Source of the DNA: Rhypophila decipiens
Taxonomy: Eukaryota > Ascomycota > Sordariomycetes > Sordariales > Naviculisporaceae
Assembly (NCBI GenBank): GCA_033297075.1
Contig: MU858217.1
Location: 1 to 64,000 of the forward strand
Direction of reading: 5' to 3'
Length of the DNA: 64,000 nucleotides
Shown: positions 30,470 through 42,356 of the stretch, piece by piece
How the letters are laid out: each line of letters starts with the position of its first letter
Numbering within the stretch: the first letter of the stretch is position 1
Position numbers and translations under genes: made by a program
The notes under the pieces: model-generated
The model's input: the letters and a program-made list of their open reading frames with translations, nothing else
Database searches by the model: none
What the model was told of the DNA's origin: nothing

Positions 30470-31480
30470 TCAAGACCAGCTTGACGCCGCCCGTCCCCGC
30501 CTACACAACCTTGGCTTTCTCGGATCCCTCAGCCCGTCCGGCAAGACCTGGATTTGTCCGTCACTGTACTCGGACGCAGGAGCCATGGTCCAAGTCTTGG
30601 CCAGTCCGGCGATTGCGGCACAGGGGGTTGTCTGACCTTGGAGCATCAACGTCGTTGGAAGGCTTGGTGCTGCTCCGGCCGGCGTGACTTGAATTTGCCC
30701 GTCACTGAACTCTGAGGCCGGAGCCATGGTCCAAGTTTTTGCCAATCCGGCGATTGCGGCACAGGGAGTAGTCTTAGTCTGGCCCTGCGGTTGGCCTGTT
30801 GGTACCGAGTAAGTCTTTGCCCTCCTTATCATGGGAACAAGGGGAAGGCTGCATGACTTACCGTCATCGATCTCACAGATCGGATCGGCAATAGAATGAC
30901 ATAGTCGTCGCGAGGCGCGGCGTGAGTCGTCTCGTCGATCCCCCTCCAGCAATGGTTGTCGTACTTGCGGCTGTCCATCTGCCAGAGGAACCACCATGGT
31001 TGTGGTGATCATAACGGACCCGATGGAGTGGTCATTGGGACCGATCTGTCCCTGATCATCGCACTGGCGCATGAGGATGTTGATTGCTGAGCAGTGCTCG
31101 GCCCACCAGCGGCTGCAGCTGCCTGCCCAGGGTTAGGGTCGGCGGTGCATGTCGGCTACGCTCGACTTCCCGCCCCTCTGCCTGCCGTGGGCAGCGGTCG
31201 ACCGTTGTGGTGATTATTACGGATCCGACGGAGTGGTCATTGGGACCGATCTGTCCCTGCTCGTCGCACTGACGCATGAGGATGTTGGTTGGTGAGCACT
31301 GCTCGGCCCACCAGCGGTCGTACAGGTTATAGAATCCTCCTGAGCGGCGCTGGTGGGAAACGGTAGTTGCGCCAAGCGCGAGCTTTCCGTTCGGACAGTG
31401 AGAGAAGCCGAAGGTGGAGGGAGAGGAGAGGGGCGCTATTCCTGGCAATTTCGGACACATCTGTCTCGATGAAATCATTT
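30470..31480 (-). pseudogene. PIR-type cell-wall mannoprotein, rearranged
   Basis: Reading down the minus strand gives the usual order for filamentous ascomycete PIR proteins. First comes the cysteine domain (HCPNGKLALGATTV, GGFYNLYDRWWAEQCSP, LMRQCDEQGQIGPNDHSVGS), then ITTTMVVPLADGQPQV, then PIR repeats EIDDGQPQGQTKTTPC, ASEFSDGQIQVTPAG and ASEYSDGQIQV. A clean intron at 30796-30861 (GTAAGT...AACAG) joins CEIDD to GQPQG in frame. The WWAE...ITTT segment is duplicated: copy one at about 31214-31316, copy two at about 30999-31118. Between the copies lies novel sequence with a telomere-like AGGGTTAGGGT at 31130-31140 that breaks the frame. The N-terminal signal peptide and QFQFDGPP region are absent. 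Family role: wall proteins ester-linked to beta-1,3-glucan. Probably non-functional. Confidence 0.7.
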
Positions 31481-33990
31481 TGTGGTATTGCTTTTTTCTC
31501 CTGTTGAGACAGAAGGGTTCGTGCTGAGAGGAGGACCTGCCATGTCCTCGGCTTTCCTGGGATCATCAACCGAACGTCGTGAGCTGTTTCTGAGGGGGCG
31601 TATAGACGATAAATCTTGACCCCCCACCGCGATTCAGTGACTGCAGCAATTAGTAGTCACTGGCAATGCAGTTGCAAGGCATGCTGTTGCTCGGTAGAGT
31701 CGACGTTGGCGTTGTCGTAGTTCGACAGGTCGCCACGATTTGGATTATTCAGTCATGATGTCGGCCATGAGTGTGTGATATGGGTCCTTGAAGGGAAATG
31801 CAAGCCCCGAGTTCCACGTCGCAGTCCACAGTACTGAATTAACAATGAACTCGGCGCTCTTGTATGCTGCCTGGGCTAGGAGTAGTGGTGCCAGATGGAC
31901 TCTTGATCTTGCGTGGCTTGTTTCGAGTTGATGGATTGGGTGACAATAGACTGCTGAAAGAGGAGAGTCAGTAAACTGTAGTGCTCGGAGGTTGCTAGGG
32001 TGGGTTCAATACCTGTACCTGTCCGCGTTTCTCCAGCATCGACAATCAGAGCAAGCTTGTCATGGATGACTGTCGGGAAGAGCTCGCCAAAGGTAGTGCG
32101 GGGATCAGAGAGCGGTGGGGTCGAAACTGACCACGAAATGACACGCGAGGCGCCTGTCGATGGTTTCGTCATCGACCCAGAGCTGGTAATCAACTAGCCG
32201 GGTAGAGGTTTCCGATCTGCCCTTTGGTGACCTGATGGCGGATTCAATCAGGTAATTCTGCTACTTCTTCAGTTGGACCATTTGGTCTGGAAGGATTGGA
32301 CTGGCCAAGCCATTGTTGGAGTTCAGGCCCTCAGGGCTTGGACTTACCGCCAAAAGACTCCCGAGCACCGTGTGGGCGTGAGCGGGGTCAGCAGGGCCAT
32401 CAATGGGGTTGTTCCTTGGGCGAGGCTGCTTCTGGTGGAAGGGACAACGTCGCAGAGAAGGAGTGCCTGATTGGAGAGCGACTGAGCGAAACTCCGTGAT
32501 GGTTATTCGTGAGAACAGATCTTCAGAGATAATTGTGATGGTGTCGAGGTGAGTTGGTTGGGAAACGGAAAAAGAAATCTTGGAGGGCAGAAAAAGTTGA
32601 AGAAAACTCGGCAAAAGGCTGTGGGGTCTAAGAGCTGGGCCCACAAGAGGTTGAGCTTTCTACACCGCACATAAGGGGCTCTTACCCTAGCAGCTAGAAG
32701 CAGGAGCAGATCACGGGTCATGAAGAGGAGCCATTCAGTCTACCATGAGCAGTATTTACACCTTCCTCGAGGTGGCAATATACACCGAGATTCTCAGCGA
32801 GTCAGCTGTGAAGACAAGGGCATCCAGCATTGACAGGAAATAAGCACCAGCATCTACTAGGAGCTGTTATTTCGAGGTCATCCATTACGTCAATGGGCCT
32901 TCGCGATGTGCTCGGTTGAAGGAGTTTCCGGGAAGGCAATAGAGAAGAGGGCGTAGGCAATAGGGACGGATGCCTTGTTATGGCAGTTACAATCATGCTT
33001 TGCGAGACGCCGGAGTCGGCATGGGAAGTTTCAAAGTAGTTTAATGAAGGCAGGATCCAAGACCTCACCCTATCAGGAGCAAAGCAGGTGAATGCCGTTG
33101 ATGTGAAAGGCTTGCAGTTTCATACCCAGCTCAGGGAAGCTGTATCCGATAAATGTGGTGAGGTCTTTGTGATCTTTGCTCTGCCTCTTGGACAGGGAGC
33201 GGGTCCTTCTTCGGGCACTCACTGTTCAGGCCAGTGCCGGAATTGAAAAGTAACTCCCGCGTTCCAGGTTGTATCTTTCCATGCCATCTGATGCCCAAAT
33301 GCCTCGGGCTCGAATTGGTTTCTCCGGTTATTAAATTCCACTGTCGAGTCCTATTATCACATCATTCCTTGTATTTCTTTCGTGGACAAGCTTGTCATCG
33401 TGGGGAGACACAAGAGGCCAACAACTCCTATAATCATCAACCAAATTCCACCGTTCTCAACTCTCACAGCCAATGGTTTCATCAAAAGTCACGGATCTAT
33501 GTTACATCAACCACCGCCCGTTCGCCTTTGGTCCCATTGTCCGAGTGCCAACACGTCCCAGACCGCCTCACAACTCGGCCCTGCTCCATTATCTGCTAAC
33601 TCGTGCTGTCCAAATCGTCAGACGTGGATTTTCAATCTGCGACCAGGGCTCTGGGACCCCGCCCTACATGTAGGTTTCGGGGATAAAAGAACAAGGTAGC
33701 CCACCCATACCTCCTCGCTTTTCCATTGTCCGACGATGGACAGACGAGTTTACATCAGACGCTTTCTCCCTTCTAGGCATTCTCGGCAACACTGCAGAAC
33801 CAAACCGGAACATATTCGCGCGGAAACAACGAGCACGACAAGCCTCACTATCTAGATTGGAGGGGCGGCGATACAATCTGATGGTAAGTCTTCCTTTCCG
33901 TCACTTCTCCTTTTAGTTGACTGCAAATAATTAAAACTTTGAAGCTTCAAATTGGCTAACAGACTGTGATAATCTTGAGGAAGCTTGCTG
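31481..33990. other. Gene-poor stretch with coding relics
   Basis: On the minus strand around 31960-32230 two protein-like pieces in different frames abut (DYQLWVDDETIDRRLACHFV, then FGELFPTVIHDKLALIVDAG), suggesting a frameshifted relic of an unknown gene. Other frames (32261-32644, 32802-33068, 33234-33699) have no motif. No RNA gene is recognised. Confidence 0.35.
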
Positions 33991-34581
33991 CAATCAAAAC
34001 CTTCTCCATCGAACCAGTTCCAGCCTTCCGTGCGCGCTCCTCGATTAGCCTCCAGCAGATTCCCCTTCAGTGTCTCGTATCTACAAGGTTGAATACCAGA
34101 GCTCAACCATACCACCCAGGGATCAAGAATAGCGTCGCTAGATACATGGGCGCCGCCAAAGCTCCGAGCCGCAGGGTACGAGTATGCATCTCCACGGACG
34201 CAGCCCCGGGGCCAGACAACGGGGCCGGTCCAAAGACACTTCATGCATACTTCTGGCTACACTACCTGCTTCGAGAGATTGTGCGTTGGAAAACATTGCA
34301 TGTTGCAATCTTCCGCACCATTCGGAGGTTTGCCGCGTGTTGGTGGAGAGCCGCCCTTGAGATTGTCTCCTGCATAGGGTATGGACTACTCCCACCCGCT
34401 TGCGTGCTGCGTCCACAAGCTGCGTACAAGCGCCGACACTGAAGGATTATAGAATCTACGTGGCTATGTTCGCACAGACAGACGAGGCGCACCAACTGAC
34501 CACCTCGGCGATAAGGCAGGAGATCAAGAGAAACTGTCAACGCGGTGATGGACGTACATCCCCCAGCACAACGGGACTTGT

Positions 34582-34650
34582 CGTCTGAAAATTGGCTTCA
34601 ACGGCGGCCCACGCATTTGCATCGGACAACAATTCGCCCTTACAAATGGT
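34582..34650 (+). pseudogene. Heme-loop fragment of a cytochrome P450
   Basis: The frame reads [20 protein letters not shown], a perfect P450 cysteine-ligand loop (FxxGxRxCxGxxxA) of the kind found in CYP52-like fungal enzymes, whose consensus is [20 protein letters not shown]. The upstream frame is interrupted by a stop and the downstream residues (TNGQQRTSDW) diverge at once. I did not find the K-helix or I-helix next to it. A strongly conserved island in a dead gene. Confidence 0.75.
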
Positions 34651-35504
34651 CAACAACGCACTTCAGACTGGAGACAAGCAGATGTCATCCAGGCTTCCAG
34701 GCTCGTCATCCGCCGCCGAACTTGGAAGCTCAGGGAGACCCGGAACTCAGAGGACCATTGATGGCGCGAAACATGCCAGCTCGGGACGAAATCTTCTTCC
34801 AATGGGAGACCCGCGCTACAGGCTCACAGCGTGACGGGAGTCCACGGGACTGGTCGTCTGGAAATTTACTTGGGCCCAATTCCGCAACAGAGGACGATTG
34901 TCGTGACGGTGACATCTGAGAACATTGTCGCGGGTCTTCCACTGCTCTCTTGAGCCGGTCCAGGAGCTATTTCACTGTCCACTTCCGCCTGGTGGGAGTC
35001 ACCGAGCTATGGAACAATGGCGACGGAGTTATGCTCACACTCACAGCCGAACTGCTGATACAACCACGGATAATGGTGCCAAGAGATGATAATTATTACA
35101 ATACCATCGTACAGTGATAATCCTACAAACCCAAGACACCACCAAACACCATTTTCCTCGGTCCATACCATGTATCCCCTAAAGATGGACAGGGGGCGTT
35201 CAAAGGTGGGCATAAATCCATCGCCATTGTTTCATGACGGTGGATTTATGCTCATATCTCACAGCTAGACTGCCGCTGCACGGATTCTGGGCCGCCGCAT
35301 CCTGTTCACTACGGCGACCGACGGGTGTATTCTACAATCGACCACGATGTGTTCACTTGACAGCGATGTGTTCAGTGGAGTCCGGTATTACTGGTGAGTT
35401 CCCCGCAATCTTTTAGAGGATGGTATATGACCTGGAACCTAGATCAGCCTTAGCTCTCACCGTCTCGGTGCCCAACCAGCCGCTTCGTGTCTCTTCACCT
35501 ATCC

Positions 35505-35926
35505 CAAGGCATTATGGCACGTTGCGTCCCCATCGCTCCTTATTATCCCCGCAAGGAGTTTAATAAGGACATGGGCCGTGATTGGCGTTGCGGCCGACTG
35601 CTCGCACCCCGGTGGGTATGTAAGAGGGGCCATGGTCGTGATCGATCACTTCGTCAACCAGTACATCGACCTGGCAACGAGTCTGAGCCCCGCAGAGTTG
35701 GAGTCAAATGCCAACTGCCAGAGGTCCGGAAGGCCTCTGCTGCCGGCTTGGGCCAAGACTGGAAGGGGTCATTGCCCGTTGCGGCCCCCTCGCACCTTAT
35801 TATCCCCGCAAAGAGTTCAAGGAGAACATGGCGGTGATCGATCACTTCGTCAACCAGTACATCGACCTGGCAAAGATTCTCAAGCCCGCAGAGTTGGAGT
35901 CGAAGACGATGGGCGCGAGTGGTTAG
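35505..35926 (+). pseudogene. Duplicated fragments of a CYP52-like P450 N-terminal half
   Basis: Two copies of the same stretch occur. Copy two (about 35765-35926) reads ARCGPLAPYYPRKEFKENMA then VIDHFVNQYIDLAKILKPAE, like the region of CYP52-like P450s before the I-helix (RKxFxxDxxxIxxFVxxxIxxAL). Copy one (about 35514-35703) carries the same text with an extra segment of about 55 bp in the middle. Copy two ends at a TAG that is itself part of the first TTAGGG unit of the telomere-like tract. No I-helix or later part follows either copy. Probably from the same family as the heme fragment at 34582. Confidence 0.55.
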
Positions 35927-36005
35927 GGTCAGGGTTAGGGTCAGTCTTGCGTCAGTGTTAGGGTTAGGGTAGCTTAGCGTGAGGTTACCTCAGGGTTAGG
36001 GTTAT
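35921..36005 (+). repeat. Interstitial telomere-like repeat tract
   Basis: The tract holds TTAGGG and variant units: GGTTAGGGTCAGGGTTAGGG, then after a short interruption GTTAGGGTTAGGG, then GGGTTAGGGTTA at its end. TTAGGG is the usual telomere repeat of filamentous ascomycetes. The tract begins exactly where the second P450 fragment stops. Confidence 0.9.
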
Positions 36006-36834
36006 CTCAAGGTCCGTTACACCTTCCAGGTTGGCTTGTGTTGTGTATGTATGTAACTATGTATGAATGAAAAGGAGTTGTGTACGTACGGTATGTAAGA
36101 TTGATTACCGAGGAACAATGGCGATGGATTTAATGTTTTATTTGCTGCCAATATACGGATTCTGAGCTGCCACATCATGTTTACCCCTGTTCATCCCACT
36201 ATGGCTGATATATTCATATGTATTGAACGAATTGTTGGCATTGAGAACCTGCCTGTAGTACGATCGGCTTTGATGTATGTTGGGACTTTGGTCTGAAATA
36301 TTTCTCTGAATGGTACTGTTAGATTGATGAGGCGGCTCATGAATCGTTCGCTTCTTGGAGAAGTCAGGAAACTAATATATCAATACTTGTCATGGCGCTG
36401 AGCCTGTCATGTCCCATCTGCTTTCTGATTTCTTCATACCCATATCGGACTTATTTCGAAACTGTGACATCTCCCTGATGCGATTTTTCATTATAACTGG
36501 ATATCAAAAGAACAGAACGAGGAGATTAGAGCTATATAAGATTGAATTTAAGGGCAGCGTGGCTCAAGAGCGCTAAAATCTGTTAAATACAATGCGCCAA
36601 AATGAACTTTATAGTAACAGCTTGCACAATATCTCTGCTGGTCATCACTCCGGAACAGCCTGGTCGCCTCGCCTTGTCATAACTTTGATAGCGTGCACCA
36701 TTGAAACGTTACCATCACAGGGCCAAGGCCCAATCCTCCATCCGTTCGGATATGTAAAAGCTTACGAACGACGTCAAAAATACCAGACGAGGTCGTCCCT
36801 TGTAAGCCGAAAGGAAATACACGATGGGGCTGAG
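36006..36834. other. Intergenic stretch
   Basis: AT-richer DNA with no recognised gene. It should contain the 3' flank of the minus-strand P450 gene. Confidence 0.5.
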
Positions 36835-38722
36835 TTAAGCTCTCTTGTAGCCCTTGAGCCAAAAGTCTGACTGTGTGAATATTCCAGCATGGGTCGATTT
36901 CCACGGGTTTGTCGGGTCCATAACCACAAAGTCGAAGCGTCGGAGGAGCTAGTGGACAAAAGCGTTAGTAACAGTTCAGCCGTACTGAAAGCTTGCTGGT
37001 GTTGACGGATTGCCATTCACATCCAGCCGATGAGAGCTCCAAGGTCCGGGTGGAATCCATTGCTAGGGGACGGAGTCTCAAAGCCGTGGAAAGCTCGAGA
37101 AAAACCAAGCAACGCAAGATGACGAAAAGAGAGACAAAAACAGAGTGAAAGACATACCTCAACAAATATCTTGTTCAACTCCATAAAGGCCACATTCCTA
37201 CCTAAACACAGCCACCGCCCCGAACTAAAAGCCAAATCCAGCGTAGCTTCCATCTCTCTCAGCTTGTCCTTATCGCCCCTCTCAACGACCTCAATCCACC
37301 TCTCAGGGCGAAACTCGGCAGCATTATCGCCCCAAATTCTTGGATTCCTCATAACACCCAGCCCAGCGCATCCGACCTTTGTACCAGCCGGTAAATACAC
37401 ACCGCCCCAGGTATCGCCCCCGGGGGGTACTACTTTGGATGTCAAGGCCGGAACAGGTGGGTGAATACGGAGCCCTTCCTTGATGACAGCTTGCATGTAT
37501 GGTAATCGTCTGGCTGACTCCTCAGAGGAGATGATTCTATCGCGGGGAGGACTCGTGGCTGTATATTCATTTTGCGCTAATTCCCCGTGAATCTTTCCCA
37601 AGATTCGCGGGTTCGTAATAACGTGCAACATGGTCGCGCGAATCGCAGTAGCCGTGGTATCTGAGCCCGCCATGATCTGCATTATCACCTCCGATTCGGC
37701 CTCGTCCTGTGTCAAGCCGTGGGCGATGAAGGATGCGAGCATGTCGCGCCTGGTCTTTTTGTCGAGGTTAGGGTTAGGTTCGAATCGCTCGGCGACAATC
37801 TTCTTGACAATTCCTGTGATGCGCCCTAGGCCGAGGAGGTCCTTGTCCGATGGGACGAGGCGGTTCAACAAGGGCGATGATAAGAGATCGACCAGGATCG
37901 GGTAGACAGAGGTCAGCATGATGGTTGGAAGCTGCGCCTCGGTCATCCCAATGTAGCTGAACATGTCCTCATCGTTGGCGAGGTATCCAAATGGACGGCC
38001 GTATGACAGGTCAGAAATCGCATCGAGAGTGAAGAACTGTGCTTTGCGCGCAAAATCGAATGGTTTCTTTTTCGCAATGTAGCGCTCCTCGAGGAGGGAG
38101 ATCAAAGAGAGAAGGTTGCGGTCGATTATCGGTTCGAGATTATCGACTTCTTTGCCAGAGTACTAGTTTCGTCTGTCAGAACCTGTGTGGTGGTAGTAGG
38201 GAACCGGCAAAGACCAACCCCTGCCGCCATCTTTGCGCGCAGCTTGTTATGCGCAACCTCATCTCTCGTAGAAAGGACATTGTCCTTAGTAGGATCAAAG
38301 CGCATGCCATAGTACCATTCCGATCGCCGGTACTCACTGCGCACGTTGGTCATGTGTCTTATGAGGTATGGGTCGTCGGTGACGAGTTCGTTCGGGCCTA
38401 TGCGGGCAATGGGTCCTGCAAAGGTTAGTGTTGGGGGCTGTACCTCAAGATGACGAGAGCGCTTACCGTATTTCTGGTTGACTTCGTAAACATCTTTGTA
38501 AAGTCTTCCTCCAGTTTCGGAGCGAGCAAGCCACAGTCTTGTGAACGGCGCGAGGGGGGGACCGGGAATGTGGCGAAGGCGCAAGTACTGCTTTAAAGTG
38601 GTGATGATGGAGTAGAGCCCTAGGCTAATAAGAGCAAGGATGGCGAGAGCGCCTGAAATGGTATACCCCAACAAAAGTGGTCGGCCATTATCAGAGGAGT
38701 TTGCGGCAGTGGTAGTCTCCAT
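36835..38722 (-). CDS. Cytochrome P450, CYP57/pisatin demethylase-like
   Basis: Membrane-bound heme mono-oxygenase of 523 residues in four exons (38722-38467, 38415-38219, 38162-37158, 36948-36835), all with consistent phase. An N-terminal anchor (LALISLGLYSIITTL) is followed by the hinge RHIPGPPLAPFTRLW. I-helix: MAGSDTTATAIRA. K-helix: KEGLRIHPPVPAL. PERF-type motif: FRPERWIEV. Heme loop: FSSGRWLCLGRNVAFMELNK. The ending NPWKSTHAGIFTQSDFW is typical of pisatin-demethylase-like enzymes. The loop has FSSG instead of the commoner FGYG. The start is the ATG just before the anchor. Codons for EPNPNLD at 37766-37778 happen to read as a telomere-like GGTTAGGGTTAGG on the plus strand. Substrate unknown; family members oxidise small aromatic or specialised metabolites at the ER. 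Confidence 0.9.
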
Positions 38723-41393
38723 CTCTAAGGTATATGCGTGGGGAGATGTGTGTCGAATGAGTCCATTCCACCAAATACGCAAAAGAGTCTGGATCCACTG
38801 TTATTAGTGTACCCTATTAGTGGGTGCTTGGTATTGTGGTAATGTTTCCTTCCGTTCAACAATCTAGAGGAAGGAACAGGTAAAAAGGCAGGGGCAGTAC
38901 AAGTACGCTCTTATATGATGATGAGGTAGGCACTTTTGTGCACAAGGAAATCCAGTTTTGGACTTGCGTCGAACCGATGCCATCCAATTGGTCATGAAAC
39001 CGGAATAGAATGTCGCACATTCTTGGACGGCATTCGAATATCGAATGACAGGAATATTCCGACTGTCACGCTGACAGGTCGGTCTTGATGCAAACGAGCT
39101 CGAAGAAGGAAGGGGCAGAGGGCGATGGGGCTAGACCGAGAAACAACGACAAGGTTAAACTGATTCCACATATTGACTTGACGAATGAATGTGAAGAGCA
39201 TGTCATGGGACTGTCACAGAGGAACAGCTACAGCAGACCAAATGCAGTTGGATCTAAGCTGACGACTACTGAACGTGGCGCACATGGTTCTTGAAGGCCG
39301 GTGGTTTTCGTGGGACGTCGGGCTTCAGTAATAATCATTCGGCACTTTCATCGAGTCACAACTTCCTTGGCTCGACTGTGACTAGCTCAGTGAAGTTGTC
39401 AGTGTAACTCGGCACCTCTTCCCCCTCTGATTCACTCAACGGATAGTTTGCGCAGAAATATTTCCCACCAAGACGAGAAGTTGGCCATTCATAACGTGAA
39501 AGTCTCTTGCGGGTTAATACCAAAGCCAGCGGCAATAGTCTTGACCAAGTGGGAGGAACGGAGGGGATATCGATCTCGAGGGAGATATGATTGCTAACTC
39601 TGATTCTATTTCCTTGGCTTGTATCTAAGTTCTCGGCTTCCTTGTGAAGGCATTGGCTTGGAATCCGCGATCGCACACTGCAGGCCTAAAACAGTCATGT
39701 AGTCAGCTTATCTCTGCATGATTAGTCAACATTGCAAATCGAGATGCGAGGGGTAGAGGGTAGTCAAAGTTCAAGACCAGCTGGGCTCTTCTAAGACGGT
39801 CGTCTTCAAATCGCACGTTTGTCATGATCTGACAGTGCCACGGGCGATTCTTCGGACGTGCGCAGATTGTCAACCACCGTCTCCAACATATTTGATCATC
39901 TGAGTGCCGAACGTCAAGTGTAGTCTCGGTGAGAGCAGACAAAAACCGTGTACCGCAGGAATTGATAGTTGGGACCTCTCGATGAGTTCGTTGACGGAAA
40001 GTGCCCATTTTCTAGAGGCGGACATTGGCGCGACATGGGGTAATCGAGATAATCGCGGCGCAGATGTGGTTGGTCTTGGGGATCGATAGTGTCGGCCGAC
40101 ATTCAGGAGTTCGTGAACCTATAAGGTGGCCGAGTTAGCTTGTCACGTTCTACTATCAGCTAAACCCGACTAGATTCCGGGTACTCACATATGCGTTCGG
40201 AGTAGGCAGGGATCAGGGCATTGTGGCTGCGCGGTATGTTGGCAGGAGGAATGGTGTCCAGTATGTCCGTTGTGGAATGTCTACCGCTTTGGGACAGGAG
40301 GTTCCCAAGAGTACAGTACATACGAGCCCAATGATTCAGCTGCTCTTGCTGCCCCATGCAAGCCAGGCTAACCGGCAAAGTCAAAGGTGAGGCTTGGCGT
40401 TTTTGAGTTTGGATCCACATACCTGTAAGAGATATCGCCCCACTCCAGCGTCATTGTGCCTTCCGCTTTGAATTTTGAAAATCAATCCGACTGCTGAACC
40501 TAGGACCGGTACTTTGAGGACCCGAATGATGTTGACTCTCTGCTTTCTATTGTCACCTTCCCAGTGATACGCCAATGAAAGACAATTTCCTCGACGGACG
40601 CTCCAGCCGCCAACGATACCCCAGCAGCCACAGCCTTCCCTGAGAAGCGCTATGTTTGATGCCCGATACCAACCACAGGTATAGGTCCGCACGTAACGTT
40701 CTCACTGACTTCCATACACAACGAATGAATCCACATTATCCAAGACAACCTGCGCGTACCGCCTGGCAAGGTTAAAGGCACTGGGTCTGGGGCTCCTTCC
40801 AACCTGTGGCGGTCCACAGGGTAAGGTACCTGGCTCATTGTATAAACGGGCTGCGAAAGCTTTGAGCCTGAAACCAAGGGAATGAAGTTGCAATAAGGAT
40901 GTTATTGTAGGAATGGAAGGACATGTGGTCAGCCGCAAAAGCAACACGCTAATTTCTTTCATATCTAGTCCAAGGCTTACAAATAACTCGACCGACAAAC
41001 ATCCTCATGCCCGCTAACATCGACTGGGCGAACCGCGACAATCAACGACGTCAAGATAGAATTTACCGCCTTTTCTGCGACAGACTTGTCCTTTGTCCAT
41101 ATAACAGCCGGAAGTTTGGTCGCCGCGAAATACGATGCAAACGAGCCGGGCAGTATGCGCAGCTGATGACGACAAGATAGGAAAGGATTGGGTCACAGGG
41201 TCACCAGTTGCTGGGCATCAACATTCCCGGGCGGCGGGTAACAGTGAGGATGGGAATCATGGACAGCAACACAACAATGACCGATGACGAGGCTGACCAG
41301 GCCCCCGTATTCCGAGGTACGGAGTATTGTTCTGCGTGGCGACAATTTGAGGGTATCAAAGATTAGGCTGACAGAAACCGTATTCGTCTTTCG
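38723..41393. other. Gene-poor stretch
   Basis: Several minus-strand frames (39356-39676, 40160-40420, 40381-40692, 40702-40998) follow one another and have mildly protein-like text (SLAYHWEGDNRKQRVNIIRV), so a decayed or heavily spliced gene is possible, but no family or consistent splice chain was found. The last kilobase lies downstream of the methyltransferase. Confidence 0.35.
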
Positions 41394-42356
41394 CTAAAGG
41401 GGCTTTCTCGCGCACACGATTCTAAACCTCGCATAGATCCGATCCTCTTTCAGATCCTTCCTCTCCAGCTCGCGCACAACGCGCTCAGCATATTCAGCCG
41501 CTTGATCCACTTCCCATCCCAACGCCTTGACAAACATCTCCTTTGTCATTCCCTGCGCGCCAACACGAATCATCTCTGTCAATAAAGCATCCATCCTGGC
41601 CGTGCGCTCATCTTGCCTTCGATCTCCATCAAGCGCCCAACCTCCAAGCGGAATCCTCCGATCTGAGACGCGCACGTCAACAAAGCCAGCCTCTTTCATG
41701 GCCCTGGGAAGCTGCGAAGCAAAGCCATGGTCACAACCCATCGCCGCCGCCGCGTCGACTGTTAATTGGTGCCACTCGACCAGCAGCGGAACATTCTCTG
41801 TGCCGGTCTCAGAGACAAGTGGATTCCAGAACTCGCGAAACTCAACCATCCCGCCAGGCTTGAGATTTTCGAAATTTCGCTTGAGGGCCTTGCGCGGGTA
41901 GCGCAAGTTCAAGAGAATTTGCCTGCCATGGATGAGGTCAAATCTATCATCTTCCGCGACACGAGTATTGCTGCCCTGTCCAAGAGACAACCATGGTTTC
42001 TCGACATCTTGTACCACAAAACAGATGTTTGGCGGCAGTGATTCAGCCGGCGGGGTTGTCAGATCGAGACCAACGACGTCAGCCCATGGATACCGGGTTG
42101 CAAAGTCGATTACCCAGACGCCTGTTCCGGAGCCGACATCTGCCACTTTTTTCCTTTCTTTGGAGGTCCCATCGGAAATGCCATTGGTGTTGGGCGGCGG
42201 AAGCAGAGGGCACAAGAGGAGTTCACCGTCAAGGTCTGCTAGGGAGAGCGCGTGCTGGACGTTGAGTCTTGCGGACTCATGAGATGCGTTTGGGGGTGGG
42301 AGGGGGTAAGAAGATGCGGCGCCGTTCACGGCGTCGATGCTGCTGTTGATGGTCAT
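41394..42356 (-). CDS. SAM-dependent methyltransferase (LaeA/UMTA type)
   Basis: Single-exon, 320-residue class I methyltransferase. Motif I is VADVGSGTGVWVIDFA at residues 71-86. The acidic residue after strand two is in VVGLDLTTPP, DVEKPW follows, then FDLIHGRQILLNLRYPRKAL and NLKPGGMVEFREFW (motif III region). The pattern W-A-D-V-V-G-x-D-L and the IHGR box are typical of the fungal group that includes LaeA and many cluster-encoded methyltransferases. The methyl acceptor cannot be told from sequence. It is followed upstream by an empty region and then accessory genes, so a role in specialised metabolism or its regulation is possible but unproven. Confidence 0.85.
   Translation of the reverse strand: MTINSSIDAVNGAASSYPLPPPNASHESARLNVQHALSLADLDGELLLCPLLPPPNTNGISDGTSKERKKVADVGSGTGVWVIDFATRYPWADVVGLDLTTPPAESLPPNICFVVQDVEKPWLSLGQGSNTRVAEDDRFDLIHGRQILLNLRYPRKALKRNFENLKPGGMVEFREFWNPLVSETGTENVPLLVEWHQLTVDAAAAMGCDHGFASQLPRAMKEAGFVDVRVSDRRIPLGGWALDGDRRQDERTARMDALLTEMIRVGAQGMTKEMFVKALGWEVDQAAEYAERVVRELERKDLKEDRIYARFRIVCARKPL

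Noticed and set aside
37766..37778. Telomere-like tract inside the P450 gene
   Set aside because: It is in frame and encodes EPNPNLD in a variable loop of an intact gene, so coding coincidence is the simpler explanation.
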